Shown: positions 56,378 to 64,000 of the stretch, one piece after another
Layout: each line of letters begins with the position of its first letter
Numbering within the stretch: position 1 is the stretch's first letter
Assembly (NCBI RefSeq): GCF_003143935.1
Contig: NZ_QFRX01000001.1
Span: forward strand, 4,258,228-4,322,227
From: Streptomyces sp. Act143
GTDB taxonomy: Bacteria; Actinomycetota; Actinomycetes; Streptomycetales; Streptomycetaceae
Reading direction: 5' to 3'
Length of the DNA stretch: 64,000 nt
The notes under the pieces: model-generated
Database searches by the model: none
What the model was told of the DNA's origin: nothing
Seen by the model: only the letters and a program-made list of their open reading frames with translations
Made by a program: the position numbers and the translations under genes

Positions 56378-57181
56378 ATGCGTCACACCGCACTCGCCAC
56401 CCTCTGCCTCGCCGCCGCGGCCACGATCGGCCTCACCGGCTGCCAGTCCGGGCAGGACAAGGCCGACAGTCAGCCGGACAAGGCCGGCTCCAGTGCGTCG
56501 AGTTCGTCCTCGCCGAGCAAGAGCGAGGCGCAGGAACCCTTCGCCGGGCTCACCGGCTCCGAGATCGCCGACAAGGCCGTGGAAGCCACGACCGGGGCGT
56601 CGTCGCTGCGGATGAAGGGGGACGTCCCCGACGACGAGTCGGGGAGCACCATCACCATCGACATGGCCCTGAACAAGAAGGGCGAGTGCGCCGGCACGAT
56701 GAGCATGGGCGGGCAGGGCAAGGCTGATCTGATCAAGGTCGGCGACACCGTCTACATGAAGTACGACGAGGAGTTCCTGCGCGCGCAGAGCAAGGGCGAG
56801 AAGAAGTCGGACGTGGACGCGGCCGTGGCGCTGCTGGCAGGGAAGTGGACCAAGATGTCCGCGAAGGGCGAGGACGCCAAGGACATCGCGAGCTTCTGCG
56901 ACCTCGACACGGTGCTCGGCGACGCCGACGACGCCGACACGAACGCGACCCGCGGCAAGACGACCACCGTCGACGGCACGCCCGCGATCGTGCTGAACGA
57001 GCGGGACGGCAAGGAGCGTTACACGCTGTACGTGGCCACCGAGGGCAAGCCGTACCTGCTGCGGGTGGACAGCGTCTCCGCGAAGGACCCGGGCACGCTC
57101 ACCTTCAGCGACTACGACAAGAAGGTCCCGGCGCAGAAGCCCAGCGGCGAGATCCTGGACCTGGACGCGCTGGGCGGCTGA
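56378..57181 (+). CDS. Lipoprotein, LppX/LprG-like fold possible, 267 aa
   Basis: ATG at 56378. A lipoprotein signal with LTGC (Cys about 20), a Ser-rich linker, then a domain with repeating beta patterns (SLRMKGDVPDDESGSTITIDMALNKKGECAGTMSMGGQGKADLIKVGDTVYMKYDEEFL). Such proteins in Streptomyces resemble the LppX_LprAFG class. It is anchored outside the membrane. Ligand unknown. Confidence 0.8.
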   Translation: MRHTALATLCLAAAATIGLTGCQSGQDKADSQPDKAGSSASSSSSPSKSEAQEPFAGLTGSEIADKAVEATTGASSLRMKGDVPDDESGSTITIDMALNKKGECAGTMSMGGQGKADLIKVGDTVYMKYDEEFLRAQSKGEKKSDVDAAVALLAGKWTKMSAKGEDAKDIASFCDLDTVLGDADDADTNATRGKTTTVDGTPAIVLNERDGKERYTLYVATEGKPYLLRVDSVSAKDPGTLTFSDYDKKVPAQKPSGEILDLDALGG

Positions 57182-57193
57182 ACCGCCGTACGG

Positions 57194-57937
57194 CTACAGC
57201 GGGTGCCGCATCCACACATTGGGCTCGACGTACACCGCGTACCCCTGCTCCGGCTCGCAGCGCACCGGCACCAGCGCCCCGGGCACCTCGATGTCGCCCG
57301 GGGTGTCGAAGGGCAGCCCGGTCCAGCGGCGCCACTGCTCCAGTGAGCCGACCACCGTCATGGACGCCGGCGCCACCGCCTCGATGGTGGCGCCGGCTCT
57401 GGCGTGCACGCGCAGCCACGGGTCGTGCGGGAGGCCGTCGGGGCGTACGCGGTGGGCGTACTCCTCGATGGGGGTGCGCGGTTCGAGGTGCTTGGCGCTG
57501 GGGCGGACCGGGGCGACGACCTCGCCGAAGCCGTGCGCGCGGGCGTTGTCCCGCATCGCCGAGAGCATGCGGGACGACAGGCCCTTGCCCTGGAGATCGG
57601 GTCGTACGTTGATGGCGACGGCGCTGACCGTGTCGGGCCGCCGCCCGCGGCGCAGGTCGGCGAAGGCCCACAGGAGCACCTCGTCCCAGCCCCGGGCGGG
57701 AAGGTGGCCGCGGCCCTCGGCGCCGAGGGCGAAGGGCACGCTGAACCCCGTGGCGACGACCTCGCCGCGCTCGTCCTCGGCGAAGAGCACGAACGCCGGG
57801 AACTCCTTGGCGATGCGACCGTAGTGGTAGTCGCCCACCAGGTCCCGGGTGACGAACTCCGGCCAGCTGTCGGCCATTGCGACCGCTCGCTCGTGGTCGT
57901 CGGGGCGCTCGGCGAGACTCGAGACCTTCAGCTCCAT
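57194..57937 (-). CDS. GNAT-family N-acetyltransferase-like protein, 247 aa
   Basis: ATG at 57937. VSAVAINVRPDLQGKGLSSRMLSAMRDNARAHGFGEVVAPVRPSAK is the acetyl-CoA-binding motif A pattern (Q/RxxGxG/A; here QGKGLS). The C-terminal part (IEAVAPASMTVVGSLEQWRRWTGLPFDTPGDIEVPGALVPV) is as in a conserved actinobacterial subgroup. Substrate unknown. Confidence 0.85.
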   Translation of the reverse strand: MELKVSSLAERPDDHERAVAMADSWPEFVTRDLVGDYHYGRIAKEFPAFVLFAEDERGEVVATGFSVPFALGAEGRGHLPARGWDEVLLWAFADLRRGRRPDTVSAVAINVRPDLQGKGLSSRMLSAMRDNARAHGFGEVVAPVRPSAKHLEPRTPIEEYAHRVRPDGLPHDPWLRVHARAGATIEAVAPASMTVVGSLEQWRRWTGLPFDTPGDIEVPGALVPVRCEPEQGYAVYVEPNVWMRHPL

Positions 57938-58076
57938 GCGGCCACCGTAGGCGGGCGGCGGCGGGGGCGGGAACTTGTTTTCAGACCCTGCCATGGCCCC
58001 TGCTGCGGCCGCCGCATCAGCCCCCCGCCGTTTCGGTCCCCGTTCGGGACGCCCGCGCCGTCGCCGGATCGGGTCG

Positions 58077-58847
58077 TCAGGCGCCGCACTGGGTGAGCAT
58101 CATCTCCTTGTCCGCCTCCGTCACGGGCAACTCGTACTTCAGGGACACCTGCGCGAAGCGCACCGCGTAGGAGCAGCGGATCCGCTTGTTCGGGGGCAGC
58201 CAGGAGGCGGGGCCGGAGTCGCCCTTGGAGCCGTTGGTGGGGCCGTCGACGGGGATCAGGTTGAGCGGGTCGTTGGCGATGTCCTCGCGTTTGCCCTTGG
58301 ACCAGCGCGCGGCGCCCATCTGCCAGTCGTACGACAGCGGCATGACGTGGTCGATCTGCACCGTCGTGGCACGGGACTTGGCCCAGTCGATCTCCTTGCC
58401 GGTGTAGGGGTCGGCCAGGGTCATGGAGGTGACGACGCAGTCCGAGCCGGAGCGGAGACGGACGTCGTCGCCGTCGCGCTTGAGCAAGTCGTTGCGGGTG
58501 TCACAGCCGTTGTGGGAGAAGGGGACGCCGCCGGGGGCGGAGTCCATCCAGGCGTAGCCGAACTCGTCGCGGTCGTATCCCGTCTTGGGGCCGCGGCCCT
58601 TGGTCGCCACCTTCGCGATGAGCTCCCTGGCCTTCGTCCGGTCGGCGTCGGAGGTGATGGCCGCGAGGCCCGGTTTCGTGCCGTCGGGGTTGTCCAGTGG
58701 GCTCACGGCACGGCCGGAGCCGACGGCCGGTGCGGAGCCGGAGGGCTCGCTGTCCGAGGGCAGGTCGACGCCCTCGCATCCGGTGAGCAGTACGACCATG
58801 CCGAGCACCGCGGCGGCTCCCGCCGCCCCACCCCTCAGACGCGTCAC
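58077..58847 (-). CDS. Secreted HNH-type nuclease (lipoprotein), 256 aa
   Basis: The signal has a lipobox-like LTGC (Cys about 24). The catalytic region is VQIDHVMPLSYDWQMGAARWSKGKREDIANDPLNLIPVDG...NGSKGD, the HNH/DUF1524 pattern of secreted Streptomyces nucleases, with SDCVVTSMTLADPYTGKEI before it. Expected to degrade external DNA or RNA. Confidence 0.9.
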   Translation of the reverse strand: MTRLRGGAAGAAAVLGMVVLLTGCEGVDLPSDSEPSGSAPAVGSGRAVSPLDNPDGTKPGLAAITSDADRTKARELIAKVATKGRGPKTGYDRDEFGYAWMDSAPGGVPFSHNGCDTRNDLLKRDGDDVRLRSGSDCVVTSMTLADPYTGKEIDWAKSRATTVQIDHVMPLSYDWQMGAARWSKGKREDIANDPLNLIPVDGPTNGSKGDSGPASWLPPNKRIRCSYAVRFAQVSLKYELPVTEADKEMMLTQCGA

Positions 58848-59011
58848 GGTGCGTCCCTCCCCTTGTTCTGTTCGTCTCCGCCCCGCGCAGGCGTTGTGCT
58901 GCCTGGTCTCACCGTAGCGGGCAAGAGGTCCAGACCATATGGGGCCTCAAGCGGCATACCTCGCATATCGGGCGTATCGTCGAATCGAGTCACCTCCGGA
59001 AGGAGCTCTGG

Positions 59012-59197
59012 ATGGGCATCTTCGACAGGTTCAAGAGCAACCGCCAGATGCAGGACAAGGCCAAGGACATGTCCGACATGGCGGAGAGAAAGGTCAACGA
59101 GAAGACGGGCAACAAGTACGAGAGCCAGGTCGACGACGCGCAGCAGAAGATCGAAGGCGCGATGGGCATGGACCGAGACAGGCCCGAGCAGCCGTAA
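59012..59197 (+). CDS. Small antitoxin-like protein (MT0933 type), 61 aa
   Basis: ATG at 59012 with AAGGAG seven bases upstream. MGIFDRFKSNRQMQDKAKDM...VNEKTGNKYESQVDDAQQKIEGAMG has the D-EKTG-KY-SQVD-AQ pattern of Rv0909/MT0933-type proteins, called antitoxins by Pfam. No toxin gene is adjacent, so a toxin-antitoxin role here is doubtful. Confidence 0.8.
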   Translation: MGIFDRFKSNRQMQDKAKDMSDMAERKVNEKTGNKYESQVDDAQQKIEGAMGMDRDRPEQP

Positions 59198-59233
59198 GGC
59201 CGGAGAACCACGGAGGAACACGCGCCCGTGGAA

Positions 59234-59264
59234 GCCGCCCGCGGAGACGCCTCCCGCGGGCGGC
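59234..59264. terminator. Terminator hairpin
   Basis: An 11-bp perfect stem (59234-59244 with 59254-59264) with a 9-base loop sits between the small antitoxin-like gene and the convergent NACHT gene. Confidence 0.75.
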
Positions 59265-59370
59265 CCGCGTGTCACTCGGGGTCGCCCCGTGACACGCGGA
59301 CGCCCCTCACAGCGCCCCTCGCAGCCCGCCGCAGAGACTCAGGGGAGCGGCCGTGGGCGGGGCGTGGGGA

Positions 59371-61377
59371 TCAAGTGACCGGTCGGGGGTGGCGTACCAG
59401 CCACTCCTGGAACTCGCGGTGGCGGAACTGGTAGGCGATGCCGGAGGTCCGGAGCAGGCCGGCGGTGACGCACCAGTCGAGGAACGCGGGAAGGCGTGGG
59501 CCGAGGCGGGGGTTGGCGAGGCGGTAGGTCAGATAGCCGACCCAGGCCCTCAGGTTCACCAAGGCGAACGCGGGCATGAGCGCGATGCTCAGCCAGGTGT
59601 CGGAGCCCGAGCCCCGGGACGCGAGCAGCGAACCCAGCACAGCCGTACCGAGTACGCACCACAACCAGCCGGCCCGAACCGGCCCGACCGGCCCCACCGC
59701 CGTGCTGTCGAGCATGCTGACGCCGCCCAGGACCCAGCCGGCGACAGCGGCCGCGACGGCCGGGACCAGCGGCGTGAACCCCCCGCCGCCGCCCGTCACC
59801 GCGAGCAGGGCCTGCCAGATGCCGTACAGCAGCAGGTACAGGATGGCGTAGGTCGGGAACCTTCTCAGGAAGGTGTGCGCCAGTCTGCGGAAACCCAACC
59901 GCCACAGCGGGCTGCCCAGCGGCGGCGCCGAGTAGCCGGTCACCAGCGCAAGCCCGATGTCGTCGCTCCAGTGCCACGCCACCAGGTTGCAGGCGCAGCC
60001 CAGCCCCAGGTCGATCCAGGCGACGGAATCAGCCGGCTCCCGCACCAGGAACAGCACGGGCAGCACGACGCCGGGCAGGGCCCCGATCCGCACCACCGCA
60101 CGCCACGTCCCCGCCACCCGCTCCCCCAGCCGGTGCAGCACCAGGTCGGTCTCCGCCGTGTTCCCCGCCCCCAGCCCCACCGCGAGCAGGTGCAGCCGGG
60201 CGTGGATCACCCCTTCCGCATAACGCCCCGCCTCTTTGGGTGTGTTGCGGGCGACGGCCCCGACGAACCGGCTCAGCAGCAGCTCCGCCACCTGGTCGGC
60301 CGAGCCGGAGGCCGCCTTGGCCGACAACTCCCCGGGGTCGCCCTGCCGTTCGTAGACCGTGGCCGCCAGGGTCAGCCGCCAGGGCGTGGACAGGGCCGCG
60401 GCCAGGACGCCGTCGGGTGACGTGCGGAGCTCGTCGAGCACCGGCCGCCACAGCGCGGGGCGGCGTGCCGCGCCGCGGCGTTCGAGGAACGCCACGGCCC
60501 GGGCGGGGTCCACCGGGTGGATCTCGATGCGGGCCGCGTCGAGGATGTGGCTGCCCTCGGCCTCCAGATCGTCGTACGTCCGGGTACGGCAGGTCAGCAC
60601 CAGCGGTGCCGGATCGGCGCCGTCCTGGTGGAGTGCCAGCGCCTCCAGGGCATGTCTGGCCCGCGCGTCGGCGACGGCGACGTCCGCCGCGTCCATCTCG
60701 TCCAGGCCGTCCAGCACGGGCAGGACCATGCGCGCGTCCATGACCTTGCGGGCGGACCGCCTCGGCATGCCGAAGTCCCGTTCCAGATGCCGTACGACCC
60801 AGTCCGCCAGCGCCTCACGGGTGTCCCAGTCGGCGAGCGCCATCAGCACGGCGACCTGCTCACCGGCCTGCCGTGCCTTGTTGAGCTCCATCACGAGCTT
60901 CCGCGCGAGCACGGTCTTGCCCGCCCCGGGCTCCCCCGTGATCACCAGCCGCCGAGGCCGTACTGCCCGGTAGTCCTCAACCACCCGCTCCAACTGCCCG
61001 GCGGGCGTGGGCGGCAGCTCGGCGGCACGCGCGTGGGCGTAGGGACGGAAGGCGAACGTCACGTCGATGGGGGTCAGTTCGCCCCCGAGGCTGTGCATCC
61101 ACTGGGGTTCGCCGACCGACCGCACCTCCCGTACCAGCCTGGCGACGGCCGCCGTCTCGTCCTCGTGTGCGCCGGAGCGGGCCCACAGCAGCCCGACGAC
61201 GGACGCGACCAGGGCCGGCAGCGCCACGACCATGGACACCAGGCCGCTGCGGTCGGACACCCCGAGCGGACCGTGCGCACCCCGCAGTGCGTACACCAGC
61301 GCCCCACCGACCAGGACGCAGGTCGCCCCCACCCAGGCGACCCTGCTCCCGCTCCCCCCGACAGCCATGCTCGACAT
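59371..61377 (-). CDS. Membrane NACHT-domain NTPase, 668 aa
   Basis: Two N-terminal membrane segments (about 13-31, 45-65) precede a NACHT NTPase: Walker A GEPGAGKT (148-155), Walker B VLPVLDGLDEMD (218-229), sensor-type LVLTCRTRTYDDL, and a winged-helix-like stretch FLERRGAARRPALW to STPWRLTLAATVY. About five membrane segments follow (about 430-620), and the C-terminus is GIAYQFRHREFQEWLVRH. No leucine-rich or WD repeats are present. Bacterial NACHT proteins include phage-defence sensors; here the membrane ends could be the effector. Confidence 0.85.
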   Translation of the reverse strand: MSSMAVGGSGSRVAWVGATCVLVGGALVYALRGAHGPLGVSDRSGLVSMVVALPALVASVVGLLWARSGAHEDETAAVARLVREVRSVGEPQWMHSLGGELTPIDVTFAFRPYAHARAAELPPTPAGQLERVVEDYRAVRPRRLVITGEPGAGKTVLARKLVMELNKARQAGEQVAVLMALADWDTREALADWVVRHLERDFGMPRRSARKVMDARMVLPVLDGLDEMDAADVAVADARARHALEALALHQDGADPAPLVLTCRTRTYDDLEAEGSHILDAARIEIHPVDPARAVAFLERRGAARRPALWRPVLDELRTSPDGVLAAALSTPWRLTLAATVYERQGDPGELSAKAASGSADQVAELLLSRFVGAVARNTPKEAGRYAEGVIHARLHLLAVGLGAGNTAETDLVLHRLGERVAGTWRAVVRIGALPGVVLPVLFLVREPADSVAWIDLGLGCACNLVAWHWSDDIGLALVTGYSAPPLGSPLWRLGFRRLAHTFLRRFPTYAILYLLLYGIWQALLAVTGGGGGFTPLVPAVAAAVAGWVLGGVSMLDSTAVGPVGPVRAGWLWCVLGTAVLGSLLASRGSGSDTWLSIALMPAFALVNLRAWVGYLTYRLANPRLGPRLPAFLDWCVTAGLLRTSGIAYQFRHREFQEWLVRHPRPVT

Positions 61378-61444
61378 GGTGCCGCACCCCGTCGGGCCGC
61401 GACCCCGGAATCACAGCACCCGCGCACCTCGCCGCCCGGGCGCG

Positions 61445-64000
61445 CTACGACCCCATGATCGACGCCAGGAACTCCCCGACCCATCCGAGCAACTCCCGGC
61501 CGACCAGCGGCTTCCCGCCCACCTTCGCCGTCTTCGGACGCGGTACGAGGACCTGGTGGGCGGCCGGTTTGACGACCGACCCCGGGTACAGCCGCTTGAG
61601 GCGCAGCTCCTGCGACTCACGCAGTTCCACGGGCGCGAACCGGATGTTGTTGCCCTGCAGAACGATCTCGCCGACGCCGCACGCGCGTGCCAGCATCCGG
61701 AGTCCCGCCACCAGCAGGAGGTTCTCCACCGGTTCCGGCAACTTGCCGTAGCGGTCGACGAGTTCCTCGCGTACGGCCTTGATGTCCTCCTCGGTGTTCG
61801 CCGAGGCGATGGAGCGGTAGGCCTGGAGGCGCAGGCGCTCACCGGGCGCGTAGTCGTGCGGGACGTGGGCGTCGACCGGGAGCTCGATCTTGACCTCCAG
61901 CGGCGGCTCCTCCTCGACCCCGCCCTCCAGGGAGGCCCGGTAGTCCGCGACCGCCTCGCCGACCATGCGGACGTACAGGTCGAAGCCGACGCCCGCGATG
62001 TGGCCGGACTGCTCGCCGCCGAGCAGGTTGCCCGCGCCTCGGATCTCCAGGTCCTTCATGGCCACGTACATGCCGGCGCCCATCTCGGTGTGCTGGGCGA
62101 TGGTCGCCAGGCGCTCGTGGGCCGTTTCCGTCAGCGGCTTCTCCGGCGGGTACAGGAAGTACGCGTAGCCCCGCTCCCGGCCGCGGCCGACCCGTCCGCG
62201 CAGCTGGTGCAGCTGCGACAGACCGAAGTTGTCGCCGCGCTCCACGATCAGGGTGTTGGCGTTGGAGATGTCGATGCCGGACTCGACGATCGTCGTGGAC
62301 ACCAGCACGTCGAACTTCTTCTCCCAGAAGTCGACGACGACCTGCTCCAGCGCCGACTCCGACATCTGGCCGTGGGCGGTCGCGATCCGCGCCTCGGGAA
62401 CGATCTCGCGCAGGCGGGCGGCCGCGCGGTCGATCGACTCGACCCGGTTGTGGATGTAGAAGACCTGGCCCTCGCGCAGGAGTTCACGGCGGACGGCCGC
62501 GCCGATCTGCTTCTCCTCGTAGGGGCCGACGAAGGTGAGCACCGGGTGGCGCTCCTCCGGCGGGGTGGTGATCGTGGACATCTCGCGGATGCCCGTGACG
62601 GCCATCTCCAGGGTCCTGGGGATCGGGGTCGCGGACATCGTCAGGACGTCGACATTGGCGCGCAGCTTCTTCAGCTGTTCCTTGTGCTCGACGCCGAAAC
62701 GCTGTTCCTCGTCGACGATGACCAGGCCGAGGTCCTTGAACTTGGTCTCGGAGGAGAACAGGCGGTGGGTGCCGATGACGACGTCGACCGAGCCGTCCTT
62801 CAGGCCCTCCAGGACGGCCTTCGCCTCGGTGTCCGTCTGGAAACGGCTCAACGCGCGGACGTTCACCGGGAACTGCGAGTAGCGCTCGCTGAAGGTGCCG
62901 AAGTGCTGCTGCACCAGCAGCGTGGTCGGTACGAGGACGGCGACCTGCTTGCCGTCCTGCACCGCCTTGAACGCGGCCCGCACCGCGATCTCCGTCTTGC
63001 CGTAGCCGACGTCGCCGCAGATCAGGCGGTCCATCGGGACCGACTTCTCCATGTCCTCCTTGACCTCGGCGATGGTGGTCAGCTGGTCGGGGGTCTCCGC
63101 GTACGGGAAGGCGTCCTCCAGCTCGCGCTGCCAGGGGGTGTCCGGGCCGAAGGTGTGGCCGGGGGCCGCCATGCGCGCGCTGTAGAGCTTGATCAGGTCG
63201 GCGGCGATCTCCTTGACGGCCTTTTTCGCGCGTGCCTTGGTCTTCGTCCAGTCGGCGCCGCCCAGGCGGTGCAGGGTGGGAGCCTCGCCGCCGACGTACT
63301 TGGTGATCTGCTCCAGCTGGTCGGTGGGGATGTAGAGGCGGTCGCCGGGCTGGCCGCGCTTGGCGGGGGCGTACTCGACGACGAGGTACTCGCGCGTGGC
63401 GCCCTGCACGGTCCGCTGGACCATCTCGATGTAGCGGCCCACGCCGTGCTGCTCGTGGACGATGTAGTCGCCCGCCTCCAGGGTGAGCGGGTCGATCGTC
63501 TTGCGGCGCCGGGCGGGCATCCTCGCGCCGTCCTTGCCGGCCGCCTTCTGGCCGGTCAGGTCGGTCTCGGTGAGGACGGCGAGCCTGAGCTCCGGGTCGA
63601 CGAAGCCGTAGTCGATCGAGCCGCACGCCACGTGCACGACGGACGGGGCGATCGCGCCCAGTTCGGCGTCCAGCCGGGCCGCGATGCCCTCGCCGCCGAG
63701 CACCTCGACCGTGCGGGCCGCGGGGCCGTGGGCCTCGGTGACGAAGACCGTGCGCCAGCCGTCGGCGAGCCAGCCCTTGGTGTCGGCGAGCGCCTTGGCG
63801 GTGTCACCGCGGTAGGTCTCGGGCGCGTGCATGCCGAGCTTGAGGGTGTCCGCCTCCAGCTCCAGGTCGGCGGCGAACGGCGACACCGACCACCACATCA
63901 TGTCCAGCTCGCGCGCCCGGTCCCGGACGTCCGCGATGGACCACAGGGAGGCCGCGCCGACGTCGATCGGCGCCTCGCCGCCACCGGCGGTGGCCGCCCA
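61445..64000 (-). CDS. mfd: Transcription-repair coupling factor, C-terminal 851 residues (start beyond window)
   Basis: The frame is open to the right edge, so about 300 N-terminal residues are missing. Present are the end of the UvrB-like region, the RNA-polymerase-interacting domain (GDYIVHEQHGVGRYIEMVQRTVQG), the translocase with Walker A GDVGYGKTEIA, DEEQRFG box, TSATPIPRTLEM, and RGRVGRGRERGYAY, and the C-terminal regulatory domain. Mfd removes stalled RNA polymerase and recruits UvrA. Confidence 0.97.
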   Translation of the reverse strand, partial: WAATAGGGEAPIDVGAASLWSIADVRDRARELDMMWWSVSPFAADLELEADTLKLGMHAPETYRGDTAKALADTKGWLADGWRTVFVTEAHGPAARTVEVLGGEGIAARLDAELGAIAPSVVHVACGSIDYGFVDPELRLAVLTETDLTGQKAAGKDGARMPARRRKTIDPLTLEAGDYIVHEQHGVGRYIEMVQRTVQGATREYLVVEYAPAKRGQPGDRLYIPTDQLEQITKYVGGEAPTLHRLGGADWTKTKARAKKAVKEIAADLIKLYSARMAAPGHTFGPDTPWQRELEDAFPYAETPDQLTTIAEVKEDMEKSVPMDRLICGDVGYGKTEIAVRAAFKAVQDGKQVAVLVPTTLLVQQHFGTFSERYSQFPVNVRALSRFQTDTEAKAVLEGLKDGSVDVVIGTHRLFSSETKFKDLGLVIVDEEQRFGVEHKEQLKKLRANVDVLTMSATPIPRTLEMAVTGIREMSTITTPPEERHPVLTFVGPYEEKQIGAAVRRELLREGQVFYIHNRVESIDRAAARLREIVPEARIATAHGQMSESALEQVVVDFWEKKFDVLVSTTIVESGIDISNANTLIVERGDNFGLSQLHQLRGRVGRGRERGYAYFLYPPEKPLTETAHERLATIAQHTEMGAGMYVAMKDLEIRGAGNLLGGEQSGHIAGVGFDLYVRMVGEAVADYRASLEGGVEEEPPLEVKIELPVDAHVPHDYAPGERLRLQAYRSIASANTEEDIKAVREELVDRYGKLPEPVENLLLVAGLRMLARACGVGEIVLQGNNIRFAPVELRESQELRLKRLYPGSVVKPAAHQVLVPRPKTAKVGGKPLVGRELLGWVGEFLASIMGS

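Noticed and set aside
59012..59197. Toxin-antitoxin pair with the small antitoxin-like protein
   Set aside because: No toxin-like gene lies next to it; the neighbours are a secreted nuclease and a NACHT NTPase on the opposite strand, separated by a terminator on one side.

Overview
This window is high-GC actinobacterial DNA, almost certainly from a Streptomyces chromosome. The evidence is dense NNC/NNG codon use, a bldA-type tRNA-Leu(UAA), WhiB-like proteins, two resuscitation-promoting factors with a c-di-AMP riboswitch upstream of one, and a core gene order (ABC transporter, cfa-like, ndh, ppx/gppA, DUF501, divIC-like, eno, two rpf, P450, mazG, surA-like, Ser/Thr kinase, N6-methyltransferase, mfd). 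As I remember it, this is the order around SCO3089-SCO3109 in S. coelicolor. No database search was possible, so every family name rests on motif recognition.

Positions 1 to about 32,018 are an integrative element whose left end lies outside the window. Its right end is a tyrosine integrase gene (30088-31914) that abuts the 3' end of the bldA tRNA gene (32019-32101). The element combines a conjugal-spread (SpdB3-like) membrane protein at the left edge, a phage-type recombination set (RecT, YqaJ nuclease, DnaQ-type exonuclease, RusA-like resolvase), a winged-helix replication-initiator-like protein, two WhiB-like proteins, three tandem HNH-like paralogues, and many small Cys-rich or membrane proteins. 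Nearly all are on the minus strand, joined by 4-bp ATGA/GTGA/TTGA overlaps, so much of the region reads as long translationally coupled operons. The few plus-strand genes sit next to palindromic sites: an 11+11 bp inverted repeat at 2400-2425, four 12-bp TTGTGGCCACAA palindromes at 17782-17886, and four 16-bp TGTGC..GCACA operators at 28771-28956. The last group lies between divergent XRE-type regulators and looks like the maintenance/excision switch. Three clusters of the 8-mer TCCGGACG and a palindromic repeat inside the initiator gene are candidate DNA-processing sites.

Positions 32,102 to 64,000 are chromosomal core. It holds a FtsX-type ABC exporter, a cyclopropane-synthase-like methyltransferase, NADH dehydrogenase II (with a Rex-like site upstream), an exopolyphosphatase/DUF501/DivIC/enolase cluster, two cell-wall Rpf proteins, a P450, MazG, a SurA-like lipoprotein, a cytosolic Ser/Thr kinase with a membrane partner, an HTH-methyltransferase-specificity fusion with altered motif IV, secreted proteins, a secreted HNH nuclease, a membrane NACHT NTPase and the 3' part of mfd. 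A serine recombinase gene broken by one in-frame TGA (45157-47109) is a smaller mobile-DNA remnant between rpf and the P450.

Most proposed gene starts in the element were chosen by start/stop overlap and ribosome-binding-site position; functions of most small element genes are unknown.
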